Origin: Formosa algae
GTDB lineage: Bacteria; Bacteroidota; Bacteroidia; Flavobacteriales; Flavobacteriaceae
DNA length: 64,000 nt
Direction of reading: 5' to 3'
Assembly (NCBI RefSeq): GCF_001439665.1
Contig: NZ_LMAK01000067.1
Location: 170,972-234,971, forward strand
The notes below the pieces were generated by a model. That model saw only the letters and a list, made by a program, of their open reading frames with translations, was not told where the DNA came from and searched no databases. The translations under genes were made by a program, and so were the position numbers. Positions 10,101-19,340 of this stretch are shown piece by piece (position 1 is the first letter of the stretch; every line of letters begins with the position of its first letter).

Positions 10101-10146
10101 AAAAAACCGTTGTTCTGAAACATTTCAAAGCAACGGTTTTTTTTAT
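10101..10146. terminator. Bidirectional terminator
   Basis: Long hairpin with outer stem AAAAAACCGTTG / CAACGGTTTTTT and an inner TGAAA/TTTCA stem, flanked by A and T runs on both sides. It is shared by the plus-strand ACT gene and the convergent oxidoreductase gene. Confidence 0.85.
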
Positions 10147-10168
10147 TATTATATACTTCTAAATTATT

Positions 10169-11866
10169 TCAGACTGATGCATGCTGTATTTGCATGTTTG
10201 GAACTTCAATTTTATCACTATACATTTCCCAGACTTTAAAGCCACCTCCAATATTAAAGATATCCGTTACACCGTTATGTCTAAGAATAGACTCCGCTAA
10301 ATATCCCCGTAAGCCTTTTTGACAAAACACAATCACTTTTTTCTCTTGCGCAAGCACGCTATCAATATTTTGTCTTAAACTATCTAGCGGATAATTAACC
10401 GCTCCAGGAATGGTTCCTTTTTCATATTCATTCTCATTTCTAACATCCAATAACACATACTCGTTTTTAAGCGTGTTGTCCATAAAAACATCTAAATCTT
10501 CAACCGAAATTTGTTCAGTTTTATTGTTTAAGATATTTTCAACAACGTATCCCGCAACAACTACAGGATCTTTAGCCGGCGAAAAAGGTGGTGCATACGC
10601 TAAATCTAATAGCGGTAAATCGGAAACTTTTAACTTGGCATAGATTGCTGTACTCAACACATCAACGCGTTTATCTACTCCATATTCACCAAAAAGCTCT
10701 GCGCCTAAAATCTCATCTGTTTTCGGACTATAATACAATTCTATAATTAAATCTTTCGGATTTGGGTAATAACTAGGCGTAGAACCTGCAAGCACTAAAA
10801 CAGATTTAAAATCTATACCTTTTTTCTTTAAGGCCGAAGCGTTCATACCTGTTCTTGCTAAAGTATAATCAAACACCTTAACTATTGCTGTTTTATAAGC
10901 ACCTTTAAACGCTATATTTCCATTAACAGCATTCGATCCTGCTGCACGACCTGCCTTATTGGAATGCGTTCCTAATGGGAAATAATCATCTTCGTTAGTT
11001 TGTACGTTTTTAATTGAAATATTATCGCCAGCGGCAAACACATCTTTAATAGAGGTTTCCATAAAGGCATTTACTTTTAAAGCGCCATTACCAATTGCTT
11101 CTGCTCCTTCATCTAAAAGTAACTGGGTGTTGGGCTTAATTCCAGCACTTAGAACCACAAAGTCGGTTGGAATACGTTTTCCATCGCTTGTAATCACTGC
11201 TAAAATTTTACCATCTTTATCGATATCAAATTTAGACACAAAAGTGTTAGACAAGACTTCTATCCCTTTTGAAACAAGAACCGCCTCTCCAAATTTCGCA
11301 AACTTTTTCTCCCACATATTTAAAATAAACGGAGCACCTTCTATTAAAGTGACATTTTTCCCGGCTTCTTTTAAATTTTCAGCAACTTCAACACCTATCA
11401 ATCCTCCTCCAACAACTGTAATGTGTTTTGAATTACTAGTAAGTCCTTCGTTTGTAATCTTATCAAAATCGACCATAGAGCGGCACGTAGACCAACCTTG
11501 TGCCAATTTCACATTATCTATTGGTGGCACCACAGAACTTGCTCCTGTCGCAAAAACAAGCGTATCGTATCTGTAACCATCGGTTTCGGTGTAAACAATT
11601 TTCTCTTTGGTATTTATTCTTATGATTTCTTCGTTTAAACGGACATCAATATTAAATCGTGTTTTAAGCAACGCTGGTTTTACGACTAATAAATTATCTC
11701 TGCTCTCTATAACTCCAGAAAAAACATAAGGCATACCACAAGTCGCATAACTTATATTAGCCCCTTTTTCGAACAAAATAATTTCGGCTTGTTCATTTTC
11801 TCTTCTTGCTTTCGCTGCTGCAGATGGTCCTGCAGACAGCCCACCAATTACTATAATTCTTTTCAT
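10169..11866 (-). CDS. CoA-disulfide reductase-like FAD oxidoreductase with rhodanese domain
   Basis: Pyridine nucleotide-disulfide oxidoreductase of 565 residues. An N-terminal FAD site (VIGGLSAGPSAA, residues 6-17) is followed by the single redox cysteine C43 in SYATCGMPY, as in CoA-disulfide reductases that form a Cys43-CoA disulfide. The NAD(P)H site is VVGGGLIGVE, followed by a dimerisation domain. A fused rhodanese domain covers about residues 460-555, with catalytic Cys515 (FCQKGLRG). Such fusions reduce CoA disulfide, CoA persulfide or polysulfide. It is monocistronic. The exact substrate is not decidable from sequence. Confidence 0.9.
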   Translation of the reverse strand: MKRIIVIGGLSAGPSAAAKARRENEQAEIILFEKGANISYATCGMPYVFSGVIESRDNLLVVKPALLKTRFNIDVRLNEEIIRINTKEKIVYTETDGYRYDTLVFATGASSVVPPIDNVKLAQGWSTCRSMVDFDKITNEGLTSNSKHITVVGGGLIGVEVAENLKEAGKNVTLIEGAPFILNMWEKKFAKFGEAVLVSKGIEVLSNTFVSKFDIDKDGKILAVITSDGKRIPTDFVVLSAGIKPNTQLLLDEGAEAIGNGALKVNAFMETSIKDVFAAGDNISIKNVQTNEDDYFPLGTHSNKAGRAAGSNAVNGNIAFKGAYKTAIVKVFDYTLARTGMNASALKKKGIDFKSVLVLAGSTPSYYPNPKDLIIELYYSPKTDEILGAELFGEYGVDKRVDVLSTAIYAKLKVSDLPLLDLAYAPPFSPAKDPVVVAGYVVENILNNKTEQISVEDLDVFMDNTLKNEYVLLDVRNENEYEKGTIPGAVNYPLDSLRQNIDSVLAQEKKVIVFCQKGLRGYLAESILRHNGVTDIFNIGGGFKVWEMYSDKIEVPNMQIQHASV

Positions 11867-12019
11867 TGTACCTCTTAGTTTCTACACAAATTTGAACCAA
11901 ATTCTTTTAATAAAATGTAACGTTAGTCACTCAAGCGATTTCGTAATCCAATAAAAACTAATTATTATGTAAAAGACCACCTACTTTATATTATTAGATG
12001 AAAATTAGGCAATGATTAC

Positions 12020-12027
12020 TACCTTTG
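12020..12027 (+). promoter_or_regulatory. Possible -7 element of the hydrolase gene
   Basis: TACCTTTG on the plus strand, 18 bases before the ATG at 12046. It fits TAnnTTTG, but the upstream -33 position shows no clear TTG. Confidence 0.35.
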
Positions 12028-12045
12028 TTTTAACATTTATTACAT

Positions 12046-12819
12046 ATGATTTTACAACATAAAGGTTCTCCTATATATTTTAGCGACCAAGGCAAGGGCA
12101 CTGCAATTATTCTACTTCATGGCTTTTTAGAAAACAGCAGCATGTGGAAACGGATAGCTCCTGAACTGGCAAAAAAACATCGTGTAATTTGCATTGACTT
12201 ACTAGGACACGGAGATACAGCATGCATTGGTTACATTCACACCATGGATATGATGGCCGATGCTGTACAAACTGTTTTGAATCATTTAAAAATAAGACGC
12301 TATTATATTGTGGGCCACTCTATGGGTGGTTATGTATCATTAGTTTTAGCTGAACGCTTACCCGATAATATTAAAGGCTTGGTACTAATGAATTCGACCG
12401 CTAAAACAGATTCTCCAGAACGATTAGATTTACGAAATAGAGCGATTGAAGTTGTAAAACGCAATTACAAATCCATGGTAAAAATGTCTATCGCTAATTT
12501 ATTTAAACCAGAAAACACTAAAACATTTGCCAAAGATATTGATTGGCTAAAAAGTGAAGCATTAAGAACACCACTACAAGGTTACATTGCCGCACAAGAA
12601 GGCATGAAGGTAAGACAAGACTTAGAAGTTTTATTCCATTTTTCTCCTTATAAAAAAATGATTATTTACGGTAATAACGATCCTGTTTTAGATCCAGAAA
12701 CCATTATTAAGCAAACCCTTAATACAGATGTAGAATTGGTAGCATTACCGGGAGGACACATGAGTTACATAGAAAATGAAAGTGAAACCCTACAAAATTT
12801 AACAAATTTCATCGAATAA
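12046..12819 (+). CDS. Alpha/beta-fold hydrolase
   Basis: A 257-residue cytoplasmic hydrolase with the full catalytic set: oxyanion-region HGFLEN (25-30), nucleophile Ser92 in GHSMGG, an acidic residue near the NNDPVLDPE segment (about 210-217) and His238 in GGHMSYIE. Length and cap-domain size match esterase/epoxide-hydrolase-like members such as BioH or MenH relatives. There is no biotin or menaquinone gene nearby to suggest a substrate. It is followed 63 bases later by a small zinc-ribbon gene on the same strand. Confidence 0.9.
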   Translation: MILQHKGSPIYFSDQGKGTAIILLHGFLENSSMWKRIAPELAKKHRVICIDLLGHGDTACIGYIHTMDMMADAVQTVLNHLKIRRYYIVGHSMGGYVSLVLAERLPDNIKGLVLMNSTAKTDSPERLDLRNRAIEVVKRNYKSMVKMSIANLFKPENTKTFAKDIDWLKSEALRTPLQGYIAAQEGMKVRQDLEVLFHFSPYKKMIIYGNNDPVLDPETIIKQTLNTDVELVALPGGHMSYIENESETLQNLTNFIE

Positions 12820-12882
12820 ATATGCTTTTTATCGATTATATGATTTTTTTTTATAAGTTTAATTACTCTAAAAGATTAACTT

Positions 12883-13152
12883 ATGGAAAATCCGACTCAA
12901 AAAAAAGGATCACTACCTAAACTGTATTGTAATATTTTTGGTCATAGTTACGAAGTAACCAAACAAGTTACACATCATGTTAAGGAATACAAGTGCAAAC
13001 ACTGTAATCGCGAATTAACAACTTACAGCAACGGCAACTTAGTTGAATTGACTCCCAAATTTAAAGAAATCAATACTATCTTAAACAGAATACATAGCTC
13101 AAAACAAGCACGATTAAAAAATCGAACGTATTCTGAGCCATCATTTCACTAA
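12883..13152 (+). CDS. Small zinc-ribbon protein, DUF1660-like
   Basis: An 89-residue basic protein. Residues 15-45 hold C16..FGH..YxCxxC, that is a cysteine and a histidine near residues 16-21 followed by C37 and C40, which could bind one zinc. The spacing recalls DUF1660-type small proteins known from phages and their hosts, though I cannot confirm the family. The C-terminal half is charged and probably disordered or helical. It ends 3 bases from the stop of the convergent thiL gene, with no terminator hairpin between them. Confidence 0.7.
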   Translation: MENPTQKKGSLPKLYCNIFGHSYEVTKQVTHHVKEYKCKHCNRELTTYSNGNLVELTPKFKEINTILNRIHSSKQARLKNRTYSEPSFH

Positions 13153-13155
13153 TTA

Positions 13156-14220
13156 TTAAGATTCTTGATTAGTCTGATCATTTAAAGCATTCCAACCTTG
13201 TGCTTTTAAAGGAATTTTGGTTTCTGCACGAGTAACCAAATGCATTCCGGCATGTTCTTCGGTCATAAAACCAATGACTGTTAAATTAGGATTGGCTTTT
13301 ATTTTTGGAAAATCGTCTTGAGATATTGTAAACAGCAATTCATAATCCTCCCCTCCGCTTAAAGCGACAGTAGTAGCATCAATATCAAATTCTTCACACG
13401 TACTAATTAATTGCGGGTCTAACGGAATTTTGTTTTCGTATAAATCGCAACCCACTTTACTTTGCTTACACAAGTGTATAATTTCTGAAGACAACCCATC
13501 ACTTATATCAATCATAGACGTGGGTTTAACTTCTAATTCTTTCAGTAATTTAACAATATCTTGACGTGCTTCAGGTTTTAACTGACGCTCTATAATATAA
13601 GTATACGGCTCTAAATCTGGCTGGCTATTCGGGTTCACTTTAAACACTTCTTTTTCGCGCTCTAAGACTTGAAGCCCCATATATGCACTACCTATATCTC
13701 CAGTAACCACTAACAAATCGTTAGGTTTTGCTCCATTACGTAACACAACATCTTCCTTAGACACGGTTCCTATTGCCGTCACAGAAATTAATAATCCAGT
13801 TGTAGACGAGGTGGTGTCTCCGCCAATAACATCTACACCGTATAGCTTAGCAGCAGTTTCAATACCCGCATACAATTCTTCAATAGCTTCTAACGGAAAA
13901 CGATTAGACATGGCTATAGATACTGTAATCTGGGTTGCATCTGCATTCATAGCAAACACATCAGATAAATTTACAATTACAGCCTTATAACCTAAATGTT
14001 TTAACGGCATATAACTCAAATCAAAATGCACACCTTCTACCAATAAATCTGTAGTTACAACCACTTGCTTATCTTTAAACTCCAAGACAGCAGCATCGTC
14101 ACCAATACCTTTAATTGTAGACTCTTGCTTAATTTCAAAATGCTTAGTTAAATGATCTATAAGTCCAAATTCACCTAATTGACTTAAATCTGTACGTTCT
14201 TGATTTTTATCTTCTATCAT
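13156..14220 (-). CDS. thiL: Thiamine-monophosphate kinase
   Basis: Phosphorylates thiamine monophosphate to the active cofactor thiamine diphosphate. It belongs to the PurM/SelD-like ATP-binding fold; characteristic motifs are IGDDAAVL (about 40-47), TTDLLVEGVHFDL (57-69), the GGDTTSS metal/phosphate loop (about 137-143) and SGGEDYELLFT near the C-terminus. The length of 354 residues is normal. It is isolated from other thiamine genes, and no thiamine riboswitch is seen upstream. Confidence 0.95.
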   Translation of the reverse strand: MIEDKNQERTDLSQLGEFGLIDHLTKHFEIKQESTIKGIGDDAAVLEFKDKQVVVTTDLLVEGVHFDLSYMPLKHLGYKAVIVNLSDVFAMNADATQITVSIAMSNRFPLEAIEELYAGIETAAKLYGVDVIGGDTTSSTTGLLISVTAIGTVSKEDVVLRNGAKPNDLLVVTGDIGSAYMGLQVLEREKEVFKVNPNSQPDLEPYTYIIERQLKPEARQDIVKLLKELEVKPTSMIDISDGLSSEIIHLCKQSKVGCDLYENKIPLDPQLISTCEEFDIDATTVALSGGEDYELLFTISQDDFPKIKANPNLTVIGFMTEEHAGMHLVTRAETKIPLKAQGWNALNDQTNQES

Positions 14221-14363
14221 GCTGCAAAAATAAGAAGCTTATTTATAAATACACCTACATGAACCACTTGATTTTATAATTTATGGCTTTAGAAAAATAT
14301 TATTACACAACCAGTCTTAAACTCAAACAGAACTTTACATAAAAAGATAAAAGTTATAAACTT

Positions 14364-14384
14364 ATGACAAAAGTCATGTTTTTT
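14364..14384 (+). other. Palindrome with T-run, operator or weak terminator
   Basis: ATGAC and GTCAT separated by four A residues, followed by GTTTTTT on the plus strand. The 5-bp stem is short for a terminator, so it could equally be a protein-binding palindrome. Confidence 0.3.
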
Positions 14385-14609
14385 ATCATCAGATTACCAC
14401 TTAACCAAATACAACTACAAACATTACACCATAAAACCGTAAGATTTCATCCCTAAATAAAGGAAATTTGAATAAAAAAACACACTATAACAAAATGAAT
14501 TTAGACTAAAAATTGTTAAGATAAAACCCAATAAAATACTTGCATTCAAAAATTAAAAAAAACATAAAAACCACGTTTACAGAATTTTAAGCATATAAAT
14601 TTAAAGATA

Positions 14610-14628
14610 AGCAAGCATACAGCTTGCT
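14610..14628. other. Small hairpin upstream of suf
   Basis: Seven-bp stem AGCAAGC / GCTTGCT with a 5-base loop, 185 bases before the HesB-type gene. No T-run follows directly. Its role is unknown. Confidence 0.35.
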
Positions 14629-14774
14629 CTTTATAATGAATACATAAAAGTTTATTGGTTGTGAAATAAAAGTAAATTTCGTTCTATACACCAATTAAAA
14701 ATGCAATAACTAAAATCAATCTTAGTATTAGTTAATATAATGTAAGGTTGTATGGTAAAACCCTACTTAAATTG

Positions 14775-14782
14775 TATATTTG
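14775..14782 (+). promoter_or_regulatory. Possible -7 element of the suf operon
   Basis: TATATTTG matches the Bacteroidota -7 consensus and lies 31 bases before the first suf ATG. The -33 region is not a clean match: the nearest TTG, at 14748-14750, gives a 24-base spacer. Confidence 0.45.
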
Positions 14783-14812
14783 CAATCACTTTAGAATTAA
14801 TATATTTAATTT

Positions 14813-15142
14813 ATGATAAAAGTATCAGATACAGCCAAAAAGAAAGTCATTGAACTAATGACAGATGATGGTTATGACGCAACTAACGACTATGTACGTG
14901 TAGGTGTAAAAAGCGGTGGTTGTTCTGGATTGTCTTACGATTTAAAGTTTGACAAAGAACAACTAGAAGAAGATAAAGTCTTTACAGACAATGGTGTAAA
15001 AATTATTGTAGACAAGAAAAGCTTTTTGTACTTAATAGGAACAACTCTAGAATATTCCGGAGGTTTAAACGGTACAGGCTTTGTGTTTAACAACCCTAAC
15101 GCAAACAGAACTTGCGGTTGCGGAGAAAGTTTTTCACTATAA
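14813..15142 (+). CDS. HesB/IscA-type iron-sulfur carrier
   Basis: A 109-residue A-type carrier that receives clusters from the SufBCD scaffold and hands them to target proteins. The three conserved cysteines are present: C37 in SGGCSGL and C101/C103 in the TCGCG C-terminus. First gene of the suf cluster, 77 bases before sufB. Position and family make it functionally SufA, but sequence alone does not separate SufA from IscA or ErpA. Confidence 0.93.
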   Translation: MIKVSDTAKKKVIELMTDDGYDATNDYVRVGVKSGGCSGLSYDLKFDKEQLEEDKVFTDNGVKIIVDKKSFLYLIGTTLEYSGGLNGTGFVFNNPNANRTCGCGESFSL

Positions 15143-15219
15143 CAAAATAAGTTTTAAAGTTACTAAAAGGCATACGCGTTATGACTTCTAACTTTTACAC
15201 TTTATAATATTAAACAAAC

Positions 15220-16668
15220 ATGAGTAAGTATACAGAGGACGACTTAAGAGAAGAATTAAAAACCAAAGAATACGAATATGGTTTTTATACTGATATTGAA
15301 TCAGACACTTTTCCTATTGGTCTAAATGAAGACATAGTAAAAGCTATTTCCCTTAAAAAGGAAGAGCCCGTATGGATGACCGAATGGCGACTTGAAGCTT
15401 TTCGTGCATGGCAAGAGATGGAAGAACCAGATTGGGCTAATGTGAATTATGCTAAACCAGATTTTCAATCTATTGCATACTATTCTGCACCAAAATCGGT
15501 AGACCCTAATAAAACTTTAGACGATGTAGATCCAGACTTACTAGCTATGTATAAAAAGCTAGGAATTTCTGTAGACGAACAGAAGAAGATGAATAACGTG
15601 GCTATGGATATTGTTGTAGATTCTGTTTCTGTTGCAACAACATTCAAAAAAACATTGTCTGAGAAAGGAATTATATTTATGTCTATTTCAGAAGCGATCA
15701 AAGAACATCCAGAATTAGTAAAGAAATATTTAGGAACAATTGTTCCTCAGAAAGATAATTATTACGCTGCTTTAAACTCAGCTGTATTTAGTGATGGTTC
15801 TTTCTGTTACATTCCTAAAGGCGTTCGTTGTCCGATGGAATTGTCTACATATTTCAGAATCAATCAAGGTGGTACAGGTCAGTTTGAACGCACCCTCTTA
15901 GTTGCAGACGAAGGAAGTTATGTAAGTTACCTTGAAGGTTGTACTGCGCCTAGTCGTGACGAAAATCAATTACATGCTGCCGTTGTAGAGCTAATTGCTA
16001 TGGACGATGCAGAAATTAAGTATTCTACAGTACAAAACTGGTTCCCAGGAAATGCTGAAGGGAAGGGTGGTGTTTACAACTTTGTAACCAAACGTGGTTT
16101 ATGCGAGAAAAATGCTAAAATCTCTTGGACACAAGTAGAAACAGGTAGTGCAGTAACATGGAAATATCCAAGTTGTATTTTAAAAGGAGATAACTCTGTT
16201 GGTGAATTTTACTCGATAGCAGTAACAAATAACTACCAACAAGCAGATACGGGTACTAAAATGATCCATTTAGGTAAAAACACTAAATCGACTATTATTA
16301 GTAAAGGTATTTCTGCAGGTAAATCTCAGAATTCGTACAGAGGATTAGTTCAAATTGGTTCACGCGCAGACAATGCACGTAACTTCTCGCAATGTGATAG
16401 TTTACTAATGGGTAACGCATGTGGTGCACATACATTTCCTTACATTGAAGCTAAAAATAAAACCGCACAGATAGAACACGAAGCTACAACAAGTAAAATT
16501 GGTGAAGATCAAATTTTCTATTGTAACCAACGTGGTATCGATACAGAAAAAGCCATTGCTTTAATTGTAAATGGATTTAGTAAAGACGTCTTGAATAAAT
16601 TACCAATGGAATTTGCTGTCGAGGCTCAAAAACTATTAGAAATTAGTTTAGAAGGATCTGTAGGTTAA
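15220..16668 (+). CDS. sufB: Fe-S cluster assembly scaffold SufB
   Basis: Core of the SufBC2D scaffold on which clusters are built. At 482 residues it has the standard length and the SufB-specific segments: [23 protein letters not shown], the long right-handed beta-helix, and [10 protein letters not shown] near the C-terminus, which contains the conserved cysteine and histidine used in assembly. It is followed 19 bases later by a lipoprotein gene and then sufC, so the usual sufBCD order is interrupted. Confidence 0.98.
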   Translation: MSKYTEDDLREELKTKEYEYGFYTDIESDTFPIGLNEDIVKAISLKKEEPVWMTEWRLEAFRAWQEMEEPDWANVNYAKPDFQSIAYYSAPKSVDPNKTLDDVDPDLLAMYKKLGISVDEQKKMNNVAMDIVVDSVSVATTFKKTLSEKGIIFMSISEAIKEHPELVKKYLGTIVPQKDNYYAALNSAVFSDGSFCYIPKGVRCPMELSTYFRINQGGTGQFERTLLVADEGSYVSYLEGCTAPSRDENQLHAAVVELIAMDDAEIKYSTVQNWFPGNAEGKGGVYNFVTKRGLCEKNAKISWTQVETGSAVTWKYPSCILKGDNSVGEFYSIAVTNNYQQADTGTKMIHLGKNTKSTIISKGISAGKSQNSYRGLVQIGSRADNARNFSQCDSLLMGNACGAHTFPYIEAKNKTAQIEHEATTSKIGEDQIFYCNQRGIDTEKAIALIVNGFSKDVLNKLPMEFAVEAQKLLEISLEGSVG

Positions 16669-16687
16669 TACAACACACGTCTTAAAT

Positions 16688-17071
16688 ATGAAAAAAACAC
16701 TTGTTTTACTACTTTGTATTTTACTTTTTGTAAGCTGTAAAAGTGAAAGCAAATCAGCTTCAGAATCAGCGTTAGCAGAACAACATACTGCTCAGCTAAT
16801 TCAAGGTGATTTTGTGTATTATGCAGATGCTGCGGTGTTACAAACTAAAGACGATATTTATGGCGTTATTATTAATGCCAAAATGCACGAATTAAACACC
16901 AAAGTAAATGTGTTTAAAAAAGAAGATACAGATATGGTTCCTGTGCAAATTAAAGGCATCATAACAATAAAACCAGAAGGTGAAGAAGGTTGGCCATTGC
17001 AAATTGAAATAACAGATATTATAACTGTTAGTCAGCCCAAAGCACAAGACGAAAACACAATAAAAATTTAG
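16688..17071 (+). CDS. Lipoprotein of unknown function inside the suf operon
   Basis: A 127-residue protein with a lipoprotein signal ending in the lipobox LFVSC, so Cys17 would be acylated. The rest is a small domain with several predicted beta-strands and no metal-binding cysteines. It sits between sufB (19 bases before) and sufC (26 bases after) on the same strand and is surely co-transcribed. A surface or periplasmic lipoprotein has no obvious role in cytoplasmic cluster assembly. No family is recognised. Confidence 0.8.
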   Translation: MKKTLVLLLCILLFVSCKSESKSASESALAEQHTAQLIQGDFVYYADAAVLQTKDDIYGVIINAKMHELNTKVNVFKKEDTDMVPVQIKGIITIKPEGEEGWPLQIEITDIITVSQPKAQDENTIKI

Positions 17072-17097
17072 AACATCAATAACTAAGATATAGAGTA

Positions 17098-17850
17098 ATG
17101 TTAAAGATTAATAATTTACACGCAAGCGTAGAAGATAAAGCCATCTTAAAAGGTATTAACCTAGAGGTTAAACCTGGAGAAGTTCATGCTATTATGGGAC
17201 CTAACGGATCTGGTAAAAGTACATTATCATCAGTAATCGCAGGAAAAGAAGAATATGAAGTAACTGATGGTGAGATTTTCTTTGACGAAGAAAATATTGA
17301 AGAGTTATCTGCTGAAGAACGCGCACACAAAGGTATATTTCTATCGTTTCAATATCCAGTAGAAATTCCTGGCGTTTCTGTAACTAATTTTATAAAAACT
17401 GCAATTAACGAAACTCGTAAAGCTAAAGGTTTACCAGATATGCCAGCTAACGAAATGTTGAAGTTAATTCGTGAAAAATCTGAATTATTAGAAATCGACA
17501 GAAAATTTTTATCACGTTCTCTTAACCAAGGATTTTCTGGAGGAGAAAAGAAACGTAACGAAATTTTCCAAATGGCTATGTTAGAACCTAAATTAGCTAT
17601 TCTTGACGAAACAGATTCTGGTTTAGATATCGATGCACTTCGTATTGTTGCTAGTGGTGTTAACAAATTAAAAAGCAAGGATAATGCTGTTGTTTTAATT
17701 ACACACTATCAACGTTTATTAGACTATATCGTTCCAGATTTTGTACACGTATTGTACAACGGTCGTATTGTAAAATCGGGTGGTAAAGAATTAGCACACG
17801 AATTAGAAGAAAAAGGTTACGATTGGATTAAAGAAGAAGTGAACGCTTAA
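17098..17850 (+). CDS. sufC: Fe-S assembly ATPase SufC
   Basis: Soluble ABC-type ATPase driving the SufBCD complex. Walker A GPNGSGKS lies at residues 34-41, the family-specific signature FSGGEKKR replaces the usual LSGGQ, and Walker B is [12 protein letters not shown]. No membrane segments. The 250-residue length is normal. Confidence 0.98.
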   Translation: MLKINNLHASVEDKAILKGINLEVKPGEVHAIMGPNGSGKSTLSSVIAGKEEYEVTDGEIFFDEENIEELSAEERAHKGIFLSFQYPVEIPGVSVTNFIKTAINETRKAKGLPDMPANEMLKLIREKSELLEIDRKFLSRSLNQGFSGGEKKRNEIFQMAMLEPKLAILDETDSGLDIDALRIVASGVNKLKSKDNAVVLITHYQRLLDYIVPDFVHVLYNGRIVKSGGKELAHELEEKGYDWIKEEVNA

Positions 17851-17929
17851 ATAGTAGTGAACTGTATTTAGTAAATAGTTACGGTGTTACACCATAACTT
17901 AAATGCAATACACTAACAACACAAGACAA

Positions 17930-19243
17930 ATGGATTTAAAAGAAAAATTAGTGTCTTCGTTTATGGCATTCGAAAATAGAATCGATGTCGATGCCCCAGT
18001 GCATGAAATACGAAATGAGGCTATCAAAATATTTGAGACAAACGGATTCCCTACTAAAAAAGACGAAGCTTGGAAATACACATCATTAAATAGTGTTTTA
18101 AAAAAAGACTATAGTGTATTCCCTAAACATGAAAATGCGTTAGAATTTAGTGAGGTAAAGTCGTATATGTTGCATGAAATGGACACCTATAAAATTATTT
18201 TTATAGATGGAAAATATTCTTCGCATTTATCTCAAACCACACACGACGGATTTGATGTATGCTTAATGTCTAGCGCACTTAACAATCCTAAGTATCGCTT
18301 AGTTATTGAAAACTATTTCAATAAAATTGCCGAAAAAGATGGCCTTACGTCATTAAACACGGCTTTCGCTACAGAAGGTGCATATATTCATATCAAGAAA
18401 AATAAATTGGTTAATAAACCAATTCAAATTTTACATTTCTCTACAGGTTCTGAAGAAGCCGTAATGCTTCAACCAAGAAACTTAATTGTTGTAGACGAAA
18501 ATAGTCATGTACAAATTATCGAGCGTCATCAAAGTTTAACAGACAATCCGGTTTTAACCAATTCGGTTACCGAAATTTTCGCAAATAAACGTGCCATTGT
18601 AGATTATTACAAACTACAGAACGATAATAAGCATGCATCATTAATAGATAATACATTTGCTAATCAGAAGCAAGAAAGTCATGTATCTGTACATACCTTT
18701 TCTTTTGGAGGTAAACTTGTGAGAAATAACTTGCACTTTTATCAAAACGGAGAACGTATAGATTCTACTTTAAATGGAATTACTATTATTGGAGACAAAC
18801 AACACGTAGATCATAATACGCTAGTACACCATATTGAACCAAATTGTGAAAGTCACCAAGACTATAAGGGTATTTTTGCAGACAATAGTACAGGTGTATT
18901 TAACGGACGAGTAGTTGTTAATAAAGAAGCGCAAAAAACAAATGCATTCCAGTCTAACAATAATATTTTATTAAGCGACAAAGCGACTATTAATAGTAAA
19001 CCACAATTAGAAATTTTTGCAGACGATGTAAAATGTTCTCACGGATGTACTATTGGTCAGTTAGACGAAAGTGCGATGTTCTACATGCGTTCTCGTGGTA
19101 TTCCAGAAAAAGAAGCTAAAGCCTTATTAATGTACGCTTTTAGTAACAACGTCTTAGAATCTGTTAAAATTCCTGAAATTAAAACACGTATTACTAAAAT
19201 TATAGCAGAGAAACTAGGTGTAAATCTAGGATTCGATCTTTAA
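17930..19243 (+). CDS. sufD: Fe-S assembly protein SufD
   Basis: Partner of SufB in the scaffold, needed for iron entry. Of 437 residues from the start at MDLKEKLVSS; the frame is open back to an ATG at 17903, but the extra nine residues (MQYTNNTRQ) look unlike family N-termini. The C-terminal half has the SufD beta-helix with HHIEPNCESHQDYKGIF and the end motif CSHGCTIGQLDE, followed by FYMRSRGIP. It is followed by 97 bases that hold a palindromic repeat before sufS. Confidence 0.97.
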   Translation: MDLKEKLVSSFMAFENRIDVDAPVHEIRNEAIKIFETNGFPTKKDEAWKYTSLNSVLKKDYSVFPKHENALEFSEVKSYMLHEMDTYKIIFIDGKYSSHLSQTTHDGFDVCLMSSALNNPKYRLVIENYFNKIAEKDGLTSLNTAFATEGAYIHIKKNKLVNKPIQILHFSTGSEEAVMLQPRNLIVVDENSHVQIIERHQSLTDNPVLTNSVTEIFANKRAIVDYYKLQNDNKHASLIDNTFANQKQESHVSVHTFSFGGKLVRNNLHFYQNGERIDSTLNGITIIGDKQHVDHNTLVHHIEPNCESHQDYKGIFADNSTGVFNGRVVVNKEAQKTNAFQSNNNILLSDKATINSKPQLEIFADDVKCSHGCTIGQLDESAMFYMRSRGIPEKEAKALLMYAFSNNVLESVKIPEIKTRITKIIAEKLGVNLGFDL

Positions 19244-19253
19244 AATTAGAAGC

Positions 19254-19332
19254 TAATTCCAGCTTTCGGCAGTCGCTTTTTTCTCGCATACTTGAAAAAG
19301 AGCTCCAACAACTGCCTCTATCTGGGCTAAAA
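19254..19332. repeat. REP-like palindromic element between sufD and sufS
   Basis: An interrupted palindrome in which arms nest around a central loop: CCAG (19259-19262), GGCAGT (19268-19273) and CTTTTTTC (19276-19283) on the left pair with GAAAAAG (19294-19300), ACTGCC (19311-19316) and CTGG (19322-19325) on the right. It is richer in G and C than the surrounding spacers and non-coding. The layout recalls interspersed repeats that I associate with intergenic spaces of Flavobacteriaceae. Only one copy is visible in this window, so the repeat status rests on the structure and resemblance. Confidence 0.55.
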
Positions 19333-19340
19333 CAAATATT

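Larger units (their letters stand above)
14221..14812. other. Non-coding gap upstream of the suf operon
   Basis: About 590 very AT-rich bases with no open frame of note on either strand. It contains two small inverted repeats. One, at 14364-14377 (ATGAC-AAAA-GTCAT), is followed by a T-run on the plus strand. The other, at 14610-14628, has stem AGCAAGC/GCTTGCT. The suf promoter element lies at the right end. There is no recognisable riboswitch or tRNA. Confidence 0.6.

Noticed and set aside
11127..11576. Open frame of 149 codons on the plus strand
   Set aside because: Lies wholly antisense to the well-supported oxidoreductase gene and encodes no recognisable domain.
14221..14300. Thiamine riboswitch in front of thiL
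   Set aside because: No thi-box conserved core is visible; the spacer is AT-rich without the required structure.
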